From Gloeopeniophorella convolvens (Eukaryota; Basidiomycota; Agaricomycetes; Russulales): a stretch of 64,000 nucleotides of DNA. The stretch covers positions 39,712 through 103,711 of the forward strand of contig WTXD01000077.1 of NCBI GenBank assembly GCA_022496205.1, in the 5' to 3' direction. The notes beneath the pieces were generated by a model, which saw only the letters and a list, made by a program, of their open reading frames with translations, ran no database searches and had not been told where the DNA came from. This document shows, piece after piece, positions 25,668 to 37,976 of this stretch (position 1 is the first letter of the stretch; every line of letters starts with the position of its first letter). Made by a program: the position numbers and the translations under genes.

Positions 25668-26995
25668 TCAAGCACGCGAGGCGGCGATCTGCTGCAGCTG
25701 CACGACGGATGTCCATGTAGAGCGCAATAATGTGCGTTCCCGCTCGCTCGAGGCCTGGCCCACAACGTCGTTACCGAGCCCCAGGCTCATCGCAAGTTTG
25801 GTAGCCATCTGGATGCAATCGTCAGTGATGAGACTCGGATAAGGCACACGAGATGAGCTGACCTGGCTGTACTCCGCAGGTCCGGCAGCACGCCCCGCCT
25901 TGAACTCAGTCCACGCAAGCACGATGACCGAGTGCAAGATCTCGATGTAGGGCACATGCGAGCTATCGTGAAGGAGGCGCTGCAAGGTGCATCAGCCTCA
26001 GGGCCTATCAAGTTATACCAAGGGAACACACCTTCGCAGCGTCAGCGTACGCATTCGACACGGCTGTCGCACCACGCGAGATTACATCTGATGATTGCGA
26101 ATAGCGGGCGGCGAGGGAAGCTATGCTGTTGGCAAGCAACGGCGAGAGGGTGCCGTTGAACATGCGGCGGGAGATGTCGTCGTATTGCAGGAAAGGGAAG
26201 TTCCGCGCGAAGCATTCGAAGAAGACCTGCACGAGGTGGACCAACATTGCGGGGTGGGGCATGTTCATTTGACGCGAGTCGAACAACGGTGATACTTGGC
26301 TGACACGATCACTGCGCGCATCCGGAATGCTGTACGGTGCATAGTCCCCGCGGGAGGTGCCGTTGCTCAGCTGGGGTAGAGCTGAGGGGTAGGAGTGCTG
26401 CCTGTGGCACGCCAATCAGCCATCTCGGATTTTACGAAGCCAGCGCCCGAACCCACCTATCGTAATGAGGCCGAGCAGGCTCAGCCAGCGGAGATGAGAA
26501 CCATTGATCAGGGTTTGACTGCGGAGACGAAGAGAGGCTGTACGAGGGAGAGCTTGATGCGTAACGTGATGGATGACCGTTTTCTGACGACGCAGGTGTG
26601 CCTGAATACCAGCCCAGGGAGTCGACAGGCTCGCTCCGCGTAGGTTGGGGTGCAGGAGGCTCGATGCTCTGGGTAGACGACCGTCGGCTCTGTGCTGGAC
26701 TGGAGCCAGCGCTTGCACCGGTGACTATGCGGCTGCGCTCGGCAAAGTAGCGCTCCCGGTCACGGAACTGGCATGGCGTGTTGCCAGTCTCGCAGGCCTC
26801 GCAGCGTGGGTGAGACTTGATTTGGACACACTTGATCTTCTTCAGGCGACTATTCGGAGCAGCGCCTCAGCAACCTAATCCTGCTAAGGATGAAGTGGCT
26901 ACGCACCAGTTGTCGCATGAGGTCACAAGCCGCGGGCGTTTTTTGTGAGTCTGAGAGAGCTGGGGAGCCTCGAGTACGAAACGAAGACCGTCCAT
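25668..26995 (-). CDS. Short Zn2Cys6 transcription factor
   Basis: Fungal zinc-cluster regulator. Exons 26907-26995, 26457-26849, 26032-26401, 25863-25979 and 25668-25808; introns 52-57 nt; 369 residues. The binuclear cluster is complete: Cys27, 30, 37, 46, 49 and 56 (spacing 2-6-8-2-6), followed by a basic segment (FRDRERYF). The first intron splits the codon of Cys30. A Ser/Pro-rich linker (about 75-155) leads to the start of the fungal-specific regulatory domain (MLVHLVQVFFECFARNFPFL, then ISRRMFNGTLSPLLANSIASLAARYS and ATKLAMSLGLGND). The protein stops at QLQQIAASRA, well before the usual end of that domain, so it is shorter than most zinc-cluster proteins. A missed 3' exon is possible. 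The target genes are unknown. Confidence 0.8.
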
Positions 26996-28705
26996 GAGTG
27001 CAGTGAAGTCGCGTTAGCGATAAGGGTGCGGTGAAGTGCGAGGATGAGTGGAAGTATATTCGAAAGGTGCATGACGGCGAGCGTATTTAAAGCTCTCCAT
27101 CATAGTGGGAGGTGGCAAGAGAGACCGTCGGGAGTGGATCTGTCACGGGAGATTGGCGAACGCCCAGGCGCAATTTCAAACCTATGGAACCATGGTCAAC
27201 CGACGACTCGAGCGGTTCGAGCTGCAAGGCAGATTCTGCACGTGTGCCTGGAGAAGATCCGAACTCACCGGCTCAGAGACCGCTCGAGTTGGACTCATCG
27301 ATGACTCAGACTCATTGCCAGGGTGTCAGAAGGACTGCCGCTGGCACCTCCTCATGCCCTCGCTTAGGCGCCTTACAGACACCGTTGCATCTCCTGCCCG
27401 AGGCCCGAGCCCCGAGGCCAGCTCCCGCGCTCCGTGGGCCACCGGCCACCGCTTGGTATGACTTGTGTGCAGCGTTTGGGCTGGAAAATTTGCAGTGGCC
27501 GATAGCAGCCCAAGCCGCCGATCCAGCCAGCTTCTCGGCGAATTTTTGCCGCGCGAGTCAGAGCGTGCATTATAATTCGAAAAGAGAGGCCAGAGGAACT
27601 GGACCCGTGGTCGGTCGCATAACGTAGTAACGTAGCACTGCAGGAGGATGGAAGGCAGCTCATGGGTCTGCCGGCGCGTGCCGAGCGTTCACAGCCTCCC
27701 CGAATTCCCAAATGAGCTAGATCCCGCTGGATCCTTCGCTCTCGCAACGAATATTAGGCTCGTTTCTGCAGTAAACCTATATATAAATATAACGATAATT
27801 CGTCGGTGTGACCCGTACTCCGACGCGCGCCGGCGTTTCGCACCTGCTCCCGCGCCTCTTCCGCCGCGCTGGCCCACACATGCTCAGCGCCCGGCATGAT
27901 TGACGCCCCGCCCGATGGCTGGGTGCCTCGTTAGTCTGAGCGTGCGCGTGGCGTTCAACATACGTATCAGCCATTCAATCGAGTTGCAAGACGGGGGGGG
28001 GACCGATCGACGTGATGAGGGCACCTGATAGCTAGCCTCACTTGCCCGAGGGTTGCTTGTCCCTGAATGCCCTCGGGATGGAGCGATGCACCCCGAGTTT
28101 CTATGTTCCGCCACCTTGCTAGCACAGCTTACTGCGCGGCACCCCTCCCACTGCCGCGCTACGCGATTTGCAAAGGAAAGGATCAGCAAGCCACTTCACG
28201 ACATCGTAGCGTTGCTATTTCGAAACTTCACAGCCAGGCCGTCCGGCTTGTCCATGCCGGCCAGTGTCCACCCACCCCTTTAGCGTTGCAGTCTCGACTC
28301 GACGATCGCATACAATTCATTGGCCATTGTGTCCGAGAGCGCCCCAGAAGATCAGCTTGCGCTCGGGGGGATGCCGTCTCGGCTTGTCGCGCCGCCATTA
28401 CTCAAAGAATTTGCCATGCACACAGAATTAGGCGCAGTCCGTGCTCAGGGTTGCGAGGAGGTGACGTCCTCCATTGGACGCCCTTGAAGAGCCACGATAG
28501 CGGAAGGTGCCTCGCGCTCGGAGTTCCAAACCGAACGACAACATGATAGTTCTACATACACATCAGCGTCGATCGCGTCTACGACCCTCCTCTTCCTCGT
28601 CGCTCTCGTCTATGTCAGAGTCAAAGAGCACATGGCTCGGTGCATGCAAGCCCCCACTTGCGGCTAACAGCGGTTCCAACTAGGTTGCCACACGTCAGAA
28701 GTCAA
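26996..28705. other. 1.7 kb without a recognised gene
   Basis: Upstream of the zinc-cluster gene and downstream of the transporter. Overlapping ORFs at 27112-27627 (+) and 27373-27747 (-) lack motifs. Nothing supportable. Confidence 0.4.
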
Positions 28706-30370
28706 TTATTGTGATGTGGCAGAGCTAGGGCGGGATCGTGTACGTACTGTCGCGTTGCTGCCGTCGGCATTCCCTAGCGGAGTTGGGGTGTAGCCATCGC
28801 GCAGCGCGATGGCCCCCGGCCCTGACCCCGCGCTTTCTTCGGTGTCTAGCGGTTGTCCATGGGCGTCTAAAGGGATATTGGACTCGAGCCTTGTGTGGTA
28901 CTTGTGGAGAGTGAATAGCGCGATTCCTATGGTAGCCATGTGCGCCTTTGTAAGTAAAAGAGGCCATTGAAGGGGTGCGACGGCGCAGCAATCTCGATTG
29001 ATGGCAGACTCACCGCATACTGTTACTGCGACACCCGTTATATTCAACGGAGTGAGCTCATCGCCAAATAGCAGGGCTGATGCACTGATTGTGGTGACTT
29101 CTTTTGCGATGCCTGCAATTGACATTGGGACGGCGCCGACGCGCTGAATAATACTGAAGTACATTTCGATTACTACTGGATACACTGCAGAGGCAGTTGG
29201 GGGTAGAGCACGCACTAGTACTCGCTGAGCACCATAGAAAATGCAACGACGCCCGGAAGAATCAGGAGGCCGATGGTCTGAAGCGTGGCGCCGGGGCCGT
29301 CGAAAAAGCGAGAACCCGGCAAAGCGCTCCAGCTTTCAATAGAGACGCTCACGGTGGCCATGGTAAGGCCCATGATAGGCGCGAGCCAGAAGATAGTTGC
29401 GACCGGGTGGTTCATCCCGGAGCGCTTGTTGCGCATGAGCATCTGCGTAAGGGACCAACGTAGGCCGCCTAGAGCACTGGCCGAAAGTACGAGGGCAAAG
29501 CCGCCAAGTACGAAATGTGTTTCGGTTGCAACCATGAGAAGTACCCCCGCCGAGATCAGTAGGATAACGCCGATGAGGCGGAGAGAGAAAGTCTCGAGAC
29601 GGAAGAGGAAAGCAAAGCCTAGGACGAAGACGAGCGAGGAAGACTTGACCATGGCTATTAATAAATAATAACGAGACATTAGGACAACAATTCTGAACAT
29701 TCATGACACGCCGGCGCCCGGCGCCAAGCTCACTGTAGAAGGAAAGTGTGATGGTCTTGAGGGATAGATTTGACAGGCCAATGTCAAGACCCGTACTGAC
29801 TGCCGCTGGAACCGCCCTTTTCCTGGAAGTGATTGGTGCACCGTCAGTACATGATTACGAGGCTTGACACAGACACGTATCGTAACAAACGGGTCGGTCT
29901 CGTGTGAATAGGCCGTTCGAGATTGTCAGAAACGCGCATCCAATCCGAAACGAACCAAGCAGAGAACAAGTGCTTACGCGTAGTCTTCCTTCGATGGGTC
30001 ATACTCTGGGCGGAACTTGTGCGGCCAACCGAAGCGCAAAATGGATGCCAATGCCGTTTGGATAAACATATGCATCATAGTCACAAAGAGCGGAAGAGGA
30101 AATCCGAAGTGCTCCGGTGCGAACATCCATTTGTTGTACAGCGACAGCACAATGGCGAAGAGGAACCTGCAGGACAAGGACAGTTAAAGCAATGCAATCG
30201 GACTGACAGAGACAGGGGGCGCACCAGGCAGCAATAAAGAATGAGTTGATGAGCGCGTCGCGAAACCATAGGCGTTTCTTCTCTTCGAGGGTCGCGAAGT
30301 GCACATCTTGCAGCTCTTCAGGCGGGGGGTATGTTGCGTCACCATCGGCGCGCGTCTGGTCAAGGGTCAT
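28706..30370 (-). CDS. Triose-phosphate/nucleotide-sugar transporter (SLC35C2-like)
   Basis: Polytopic TPT-family drug/metabolite transporter, probably in the Golgi or ER; the substrate cannot be read from sequence. Exons 30225-30370 (start uncertain), 29978-30166, 29734-29822, 29216-29654, 29014-29153 and 28706-28926; introns 58, 155, 79, 62 and 87 nt; at least 407 residues. Landmarks in order: LFAIVLSLYNKWMFAP, TGLDIGLSNLSLKTITLSFY across exons 3-4, KSSSLVFVLGFAFLFRLE, LGGLRWSLTQMLM, PMSIAGIAKEVTTI and FGDELTPLNITGVAVTVCG. All are signatures of the SLC35C2-like branch. The frame stays open and family-like upstream of the ATG at 30370 as far as 30499, where there is no ATG. An upstream exon is therefore likely. 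The C-terminus is a short Ser/Thr-rich tail. Confidence 0.85.
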
Positions 30371-31837
30371 GTGGGTATGCTCGGCACTCAACGATAGTTC
30401 ATGGGCGAGCCCGGCCGAATGCCAGCGGGAGGGTTGAGTGGAGGACAGGTCGTGAGTGTGCAAAGTTAGCGTGACATCGTGGAACTCCCCGGCCGTCACT
30501 ACGCCCGGCAGTTGCCGAGGCCCGAGCCAGCTTTCACAACTGGAAGTTGGAACAGCCTATTCGGTTCGTATGAATGTCTACTCGACTTGTCCCTCATTCT
30601 GATTCTCATCGTGCACCGATAGCACTACAGTACTGGAAGTTCTACGGATCATAGTGTGTCTGCCAGAACCACGAACCGCTCTGCATATTCCCCGGACGTG
30701 CTTACAACGTGTCTTCTACTGGGAATCTTGAAGTCACCTCCGCAGTCGAGTGGCTGTGGACGAGATCCGAATCAACAATGGGAATATATTCGACCACACG
30801 AGCTATTTTAAATAATACTGAAGAAGCGGCCATAGCAGTTTGAAAGCAGGGTCACCAGGAAAGGGTAACCTTCGTGTAGAAGCGACTGCTTCGCGATGTA
30901 CCAATGTGGTACCTTTGCCGGAAGCTTAAAAAGTACCAAAAATGAGCAGATCGTTGCCACCCTCTGACCGGGTCAACGATGCTGCTTTCAACAAGACGCC
31001 GGGGGCAGCGAGCAAAGACGGGCAGAAGACAAGAGCCTTGCACCATGAGATAGAAGACCAATGAAATGACAGCATGAGCGTACACCTGACTGTGTTGGCG
31101 CGACGGTGTCTGACGCCTGGGGCGTCTAGGCTAGCTTCCCTGCACGCCGGACGGAGCAGGACCGGCGGAGGATACCGTTGACCCGTAATAGGGACGCCAG
31201 GCTACCACATTACTGGTTTACGAAGATTACAGATGCGAAGACGGAGGGTTGAGGTGATCGAGGCACGCTGGGTCGAACCACCCCCGACATGTGGTGTACG
31301 GTCGACGAAATGTCGCTATCCCCGGACCCTTGACGAGGGGCACCAAGGAGGGGCGCGGTCTCTGCGCGACATCCACAGAACTTTAATCCAAGTGGAAATC
31401 ATCCCCTTGTGGAGAGGCGATCGCGGAGGACAGGCCATTCTAGCCGAGGCAGCAGGGCCCACAGAAGGCCAAGATGAAACACCCAGCGTAAGCTGAACTT
31501 CACCGGCGAGCCCTTGGGCGAACCTGCAATTTGTAGCAGTTTGCGCACAAAGAATGAATGAAGTCCTTCTGCGACCGGTTTGACCACTTCTTACACACAT
31601 CCCTTCATGTGCGTGTAGCGGTTTCTCTATGAAGCTCCTGCGACTGATTGACTGAGTCATAGACGAAGATTGGGAGCGCGCCAAGACGGAAGGAAGTGAT
31701 AGCGGTGGCCCGGAAAATGAAAGCCACGTGCCGCCGGACGCGTCACGGAAAGCGGGCCCCAACTTCCGAACGTGCATTCCGAACTACTCGTCCTCCAGCT
31801 CCACCGCTACGAAACTTCAGTCTGAACCTCTACCGAG
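30371..31837. other. Promoter side of transporter and UCH37 gene, 1.3 kb
   Basis: The part up to about 30500 probably still contains transporter coding sequence or its first intron. The remainder separates two divergent genes. ORFs at 31233-31496 and 31316-31777 are unsupported. Confidence 0.4.
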
Positions 31838-33068
31838 ATGTCTGGGGACGATGATTCGAGTGGCTGGCAACTGACGGAGTCTGATCCTGGGGTCTTTACG
31901 TGCGTCGAAGCGCCCATTTTCGTGTTTCACTTTGTTCATTGACGGACTTCGCTGCACAGCGAGCTACTCAAAACGCTTGGTGTGCCTCTGGTCGTTGATG
32001 ATCTCTACTCTCTGGACGCCACATCCCTCGCGCCGTTCCAGCCTCTTCGAGCGCTGATCTTCCTCTTCAAATGGCTTCCGGGCGCGGGCGAGCCCGACTC
32101 CACGGGGGGAGCGTATGATCCTGCGTTTTCCGGCTTTTTTGCGCATCAGGTCGTGCAAAACGCGTGCGCAACCCTTGCTGTACTAAACGCTCTCGCGAAC
32201 ATACCGGATCTTACCGTGGGCTCGGAGCTTCAAGAGTTACTGTCGTTCACTACCGGGATGGATGCACAGACGCGCGGCATGGCGGTCACGAGTGCAGACT
32301 GGCTCCGTGCGGCACACAATGCGTTATCTCCTCCCTCTTCAATATCCTTGGATGGTCTTGGCTCGTCGAAGACTACTGAAGATGCTTATCATTTTATCGT
32401 GTACCTTCCGGCTCTCGGCGCGGTGTATGAATTAGACGGGCTTAAGCAATCACCCATCACCCACGGCCCATACAACGACGGTGGCGAGGGCTGGGTTGCA
32501 CGAGCACGGTGGGGTGCCTCCTTCCCCTCAGCATCACAGTACAACCTTCTGATCGGATGCAGGGAAGTCATTGAAGCGCGGATTGCTACGTATCCGCCAG
32601 GCTCGGTGGGTCATTCAGGCTGGCGCATTTTTGTGCGGGTGAGCTCACCCCCGTTTAGTTAGAGTTCAGCCTTCTCGCATTACACGACGACCCTCTCCCG
32701 GAGCTGCAGGCGCAGCTCGCAGAGGCCCAGTCGTCGGGAGATGGTGCTCGGGAGGCCGAGCTTGCACAGCGTCTCGCTGATGAACATGCAAAGCGGGAGA
32801 GATGGGCAGTAAGCTTCCTGCCCTACTCTGTTACCTTTTTCACCGCTGACCTGCCCCCCCCCCCCCTCTCCCCCCTTCCCTTCCTACTCTCGTTTCCCAG
32901 TTTGAGAATAGTCTCCGAAGGCATAACTACGTCGGGCTGATCCACTCGCTGGCTCTCGCCCTAGCTAAGGCGGGTCGGTTGGATTCGGCCGCTGAAGGCG
33001 CTCGCTCAGCAATGAGAAAGCGTGTGGAAGAGCACAGGAAAAAAGGGCAGGCAATGGACGAGGACTAA
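31838..33068 (+). CDS. Ubiquitin C-terminal hydrolase, UCH37/UCHL5 type
   Basis: Peptidase C12 deubiquitinase; UCH37 enzymes trim ubiquitin chains at the proteasome through Rpn13. Exons 31838-31899, 31960-32609, 32663-32808 and 32901-33068; introns 60, 53 and 92 nt; 341 residues. The catalytic set is complete and spaced as in human UCH37: oxyanion Gln84 and nucleophile Cys90 (HQVVQNACATLAVLNAL), His165 (EDAYHFIVYLP) and Asp180 (VYELDGLK). The N-terminus SGWQLTESDPGVFTELLKTL is typical. The C-terminal extension has a coiled region (LAEAQ to ERWAFENSLRRHNYVGLI) and ends in a basic stretch (RKRVEEHRKKG). This is the ULD-type tail that distinguishes UCH37 from short UCHs. The last intron contains a run of 13 C. 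Confidence 0.92.
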
Positions 33069-35736
33069 CCCTACGTCGGGCGCGGGTACCTACCGCTTGT
33101 GCTTGCCAACGACTAGCATGACTGATAATTATGCTGTCGATACTCGTGTCATTTCCCTTCACGCAGACGTGTAGAGTATCTCACCCCACATTGTCCCGAT
33201 ACCGTGACCAATACCACACAAAAGGACCATGGTTTCCCAAGCCGGGCGTGTCCTGAGGCCACCCTGTCTCCGTGCCTGGGTTCCATGCATTCAAGTATCC
33301 ACAGAGGTGAACAGCGCGCGTCCATTCTGGTCATAGCAACTAGGGAGAGGGCTCTCACACCAGTCACTCCCGTCACCTTCTTGCGTTCGTCAGTGGCGGG
33401 GCTCGCTTCGGAAGACTCCTAAGCCTCGGGGTTCACGGTCATGCTGATATATCAAGCCATATATCAACCCTATCGCAAATCGTCTGACGCATCTTGGACA
33501 TTGCTGACGCCGATGGGCGCTCGACACACGTCATCTCCCGTTTAGATATTAACTCCGCCACCTCACACCAAGTATGTACAATGAGGTACAATGATGGTCT
33601 TGCGCCTACTCGGAGTGCGGTCACGATACTCTTACTGCACTTCACGTACAGGTCCGGGCCAAGTTGAAACTACGCAAAGGATCGTCCTCGTAATTGTATC
33701 AGTTCAGGCTAGACCCCCGGGGGACCTTCGGTGATGACTGCTTCTCCCAAGAAGCAGCTCGGGACCCTTGGCTACCCTTGGGGGCCCCAGACGCGAAACA
33801 TCATTCCCTCCACTTGGGCGCCTGACCCTCGCCGCATGGTCGCACATAGAACACTTAGGCTGAAGCTCTAGCATCTCACCGGTGTTTATTGAAGTTTATC
33901 GTCAGGTGCCTAGACCTTTGCGCTGGCGCTCATCGACGCGTGAGCTCTCGCAGATCATAGAAGAAGGATGTTTGTCTGGCTGATTGCTCAAAGTCCCTCG
34001 GAAAATTCTTCAATTAAACATGAGTGACAGTTCGGTCGCGGGGTATGTTGCTTACCTGCTGCGCTGCGCTCGCAGCTCGCCCACACCACCCGATACTCGA
34101 GGTGAGCTCGATCGCACGATCGTCGCTCGTTCACCATCTCACCCTAGGACCGCCAATCGTACCAACCATCGCCTATCAAGATATGGGAGACAGCGCACCG
34201 ATCGATCAAGAAATAAGGAAGCGGGAAGCGGTGCCTATGTGTGGATCAAGCGCGCGCCACCGTTTCGTTCGCCCAAGGCCTCCCCTGTCTTCGGGTTCCA
34301 GAGCTACGTTTCTCATCCGCAGCTGCACCGCTAACGCTGGCCGGCATGCCAGCATCGCTAATCCGTCTCCAGCTGCGCATTATCCCCATAAAGGATCCTC
34401 CATCAGTGCGCCCTCACAGCGCCAACTCAATCGTGGAGCCCAGAACCTTGCACACTGTCGAGAAGGCTCGTCCCGACGAGGGCCTCCGGCCCTCCGCAGC
34501 GCTTGGTCAGGCCGGCTTTGCAGGGAAAGCCCGAGCGCCGCTTGTCAGTTAGGCTGTTTAGTGTGCGGATTTGGCCGTGAATGGACGCGCCCGGCGCCTG
34601 TTGTTCGAACGATCGACCCACTTTTTGTGTGGGTGCACAGTCCTCGTCAGAAGGATCGACTTCATTGTCGGCGACAGCGGAGGCGGCGCGCGAGGCATCC
34701 GAACCACGTGCATGCTGAGCCCGAATCTTCCGCCCGCCGCCGCCGCATGTCCCGGCACAGGCCGGCACCCCTGCTGCCTGCCAATAAGTTACGTTGCTAC
34801 GTTGCAATGATGCAGGGCCTCCTGCCCGTATACATTGCTCTATAGTCAGTTCAGCGAGGCTGCGCCGGTTCTTCTGTGCGTGAAAGCGAATGACTTGGCC
34901 CTCGGCGCGTGACGCATCATCTCAATGACTAACGCACGAGCATGGGTCGCGAAAGGCTTCTGAACCCACAGGCATGTACAGCAACGACACAGTGGCACTG
35001 AGAGCCGTGGATCCACGGGCACTCGAGGTCGATCGAAGGCGTCGGCTACAGGAATGCTCCGCGTTCGTGCGGCCAGTATGTGTCACGCCTAGCGCTGCTC
35101 GCTGGCGCGCCAGCTGCGCGTGCGCCAGTGGCGCTCATGCGAAACTTCTTCCAGCGCGCCGTTTTCTGACTCGGACGCCCGCACGCTTCAACAATGACCA
35201 TGCCAGACTCCCAACCCTGCACATAAACGTCTCCCCCGCGTGGCTTCGCCATCCCTCAATTGGCGACGGACAAATTCGCCCTCAGGGTGCGTGCAGCAAC
35301 CATTGGTTCGTGTTCGTGGAACGGTTCTCTAGGAATGTTCGGGTGATGGTGCCGCCCCTTCTATGAACTGAAGATTTTACGCGCACGCCGCTTGCTGAGG
35401 TTACTTGACACAATTGGTCGTCGTGGTCATCAAAGCTTCCTCGGACAATGGTCATTTGGATGCCTCGGAGATGGCCTACTTCCGAGGCTTTACCGATATA
35501 GCCCTTCCGATAGCGCAAGACGCAGCGACGAGCAAAGTCAGGCTCAACACGACCGTGCTTCGTGGGCGGAGCACAGAAACTGTATCTTGGGGCGTCGGGT
35601 TGCCGCTGTCGAATGATTCGCGTTTCACGTATGGGGCCAAGAATAGCCCCTGTCCACACATGCTCGTCGTAAAAATAACTGCCAACTACATACGCGTACA
35701 GACACGGTCCAAGTACAATGCGCGACGAATGCGCAG
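33069..35736. other. 2.7 kb without a recognised gene
   Basis: Downstream of the UCH37-type gene. Several overlapping ORFs (for example 34024-34845 +, 34427-34807 -, 35282-35740 -) have no motif I recognise. A small perfect hairpin (7-bp stem CTGCTTC, 6-nt loop) lies at 33738-33757. No gene can be supported. Confidence 0.4.
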
Positions 35737-37976
35737 TCAAGATGATCCGTAGTACTTCAGCACGCTCTCGCCGCTGGGGCTGTAAGGGACTTCGAGCTCC
35801 TCGCCGTTGCGGTGCGAAGGCGCGATGCTTGATGCGCTACTCGCCGCACGCGCGTGGCCAGCTTCCAAATAATCCGCAGGAGGGCTATGGTTGGCCTCAT
35901 CGATCGCGATGTCAACATAGTCGGTCGGCATAGGCGTCAGCCTGCCTGGAGTGGCGCTGGGGGTAATGTCTCGGGAGCTGTGCTCAGAGTCGGGGCTGTG
36001 CGTGCGCCTAACGAGCGCCTCGTCTGTCGGCGGGAGCGGGTCCGCGAATGGGTCCTCCTTGTCAAGTGGCTCGGTGGTTGCTACTGACGGGACGCGTGCG
36101 GAGTAACCAAACCCTCTGCCGGCCTTTTCTACATCTCGAGCCCCGGCTCCGGGAGCACCGGCGTAGTACGAGTCGAACTCGCCGTCTTGGAACGCCGTGG
36201 ATGCGACCAGAAGCTCAGGTTTGGAAATGAGGAACTTCGGGATGATGGATCGCGGAGGAAGAATACGGCGTGTAGAAGCGAACAAGACGACGTGGACGAC
36301 ACCTGGGTGAGCTATCAGCAAAGTTCACGAAACAAGTCTGTGGGCGCACCAGCCAGTAGGTAGATAAAGTCACTAAGTTCTGGAAATGAGAATGGACCTG
36401 AAGCAGCGAGAGTGCCACATACCTGAAGATGGTGGCCGCAAAAGGAACATCATGACCCGCCCAGGCGGAGAACCGGGAGCACGCGATAGGAAGGATGAGA
36501 ATCGTGTATGCGATCTGCCGGACGATGTCAGGGAAGGCAGAGTAGAGGCTCTCAAAGACTGACGGGGTAGAGTAGCATTTGACGCGCCAGCCTGTGCTCG
36601 TACTTCTCCTTGGCTTGATCTACGAGGGTTTCTACCGACGTAGAGCCCTGGCCACGGACGATGCCGCGCTGCCGAATAAAGACGAGCGTGTAGAGGATAA
36701 ACGAGAAGAGTGCAGATAGGAACATCTAGACGTGCATCAGGCGGTGTTTGGGTGAACAGTTGCTAAGACACTGACGACCATGTAGTCCAGCCTGTGAATC
36801 CGTTAGAAGCCATGAAGATGATCGGGTGACGTAGGCAGGACGACTCACACCACGCGATGCACCTGGTATTCCGATGAAATCCAGCACCAGTCGCCCGAGA
36901 TGCCGTCTCGATTTCGTTCAGAATGATAGAATTCAAACGAAGGCAGCTACGCTCACAGAATGGACCGCTTTTGTTGACGTTAATCGTTGCGGGGCCAGCA
37001 ATGATTATCGCCCCAATGAGGGACCAAGAGCCGACCAATGTAACCCACATAAGGTGATGCTTGATTGGGATCCGGAGGAATAAGACCCAGAAGGTGCGGA
37101 CGGCAATGATCTTATATACAGAAGTAAGAATCGTAGACCCCGTGAAATGGCATTCATACCAAAGACCTGGCGTCTCATCGTCAGAATCGACGTAACAGAA
37201 GAGCTACGATGAAACTCACCAGAGAGCAATGCCAACATCGGCGATGTGTTTGATGGCGCCTGCGGGGCGTTTGTCAATACTCGCTACAGCTGAGCCTGAC
37301 TCTCGAATCTCTACCTTGCGCTGTGCATAGGCCTCCGAAAGTGACAGCATGCTGACGTACCCAGGCCGAGTTCATGATCGAACCGATAGCTAGTGTGCGA
37401 GAAATAGGATCAGCGATAAGATTCAGACAGGTAGATCGGGAATGTTAGATGAGGTTCCCAACTCGTAAGGTGTAGGGAGTCGCGTAGCTCCACCACGGTA
37501 CTCTCGGAGAGGGACGGGCCAACTTTGGGATATACAAAGAGACAATCTTGAAACGTACGAACCTTGCAGAAGGTCGCAAACGAGTAACGAAACGAAATAG
37601 GACGCGACATGGGTTCGCACGAACATGTTGGGATTCTTGACGTAGCGCGTGTTGAAGGCAGAGATCTGCGGAGGAGTTCAGCATCCGTAGAGAGAAAAGT
37701 TGGCCCCAGAATATATGCTTGGACGCACAGCAATAACGGCCAGCAGCCCGACAACAGCGACCAAGGAAATGCAGGACACAACGACGAGCGCCTGCGGGGT
37801 GTCAGTAAGGTGCAGGCGCAGGGGCACGACGTACGCACGACGACGAGATGGGATTTGCTCTCAGAGTACGCTATGACGACAGGGAAGAAGCTGCCGTCCG
37901 GGAGTGTGATAGCGATCGTCGAATTGTCGTTCGCGCTCGCCTCTGAGAGCTTGCCGTAGTAGAGATCGTTTGACAT
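35737..37976 (-). CDS. Seven-transmembrane GPCR, Git3/cAMP-receptor-like
   Basis: Fungal G-protein-coupled receptor of the glucose/cAMP-receptor-like class at the plasma membrane; the ligand is unknown. The ATG is at 37976 and the first exons are 37839-37976 and 37729-37791. About ten exons follow. Membrane segments in order: ALVVVSCISLVAVVGLLAVI, HVASYFVSLLVCDLLQAIGS, GAIKHIADVGIALWSLVIAV, LMWVTLVGSWSLIGAIII and FLSALFSFILYTLVF. The third loop (VETLVDQAKEKYEHRLARQ) leads into MLLYPIAYTILILPIACSRF and the last helix VVHVVLFASTRRILPP. The extracellular motif YGISGDWCWISSEYQ before helix 5 is typical of this receptor group. The long Ser/Pro-rich cytoplasmic tail (about 150 residues) could be a phosphorylation platform. 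A 13-nt exon (GCTGGACTACATG) lies before helix 5. Some inner junctions are approximate. Confidence 0.78.

Noticed and set aside
34024..34845. Plus-strand ORF of 273 codons
   Set aside because: Low-information Arg/Pro/Ser composition, antisense ORFs over the same interval, no homology signature.
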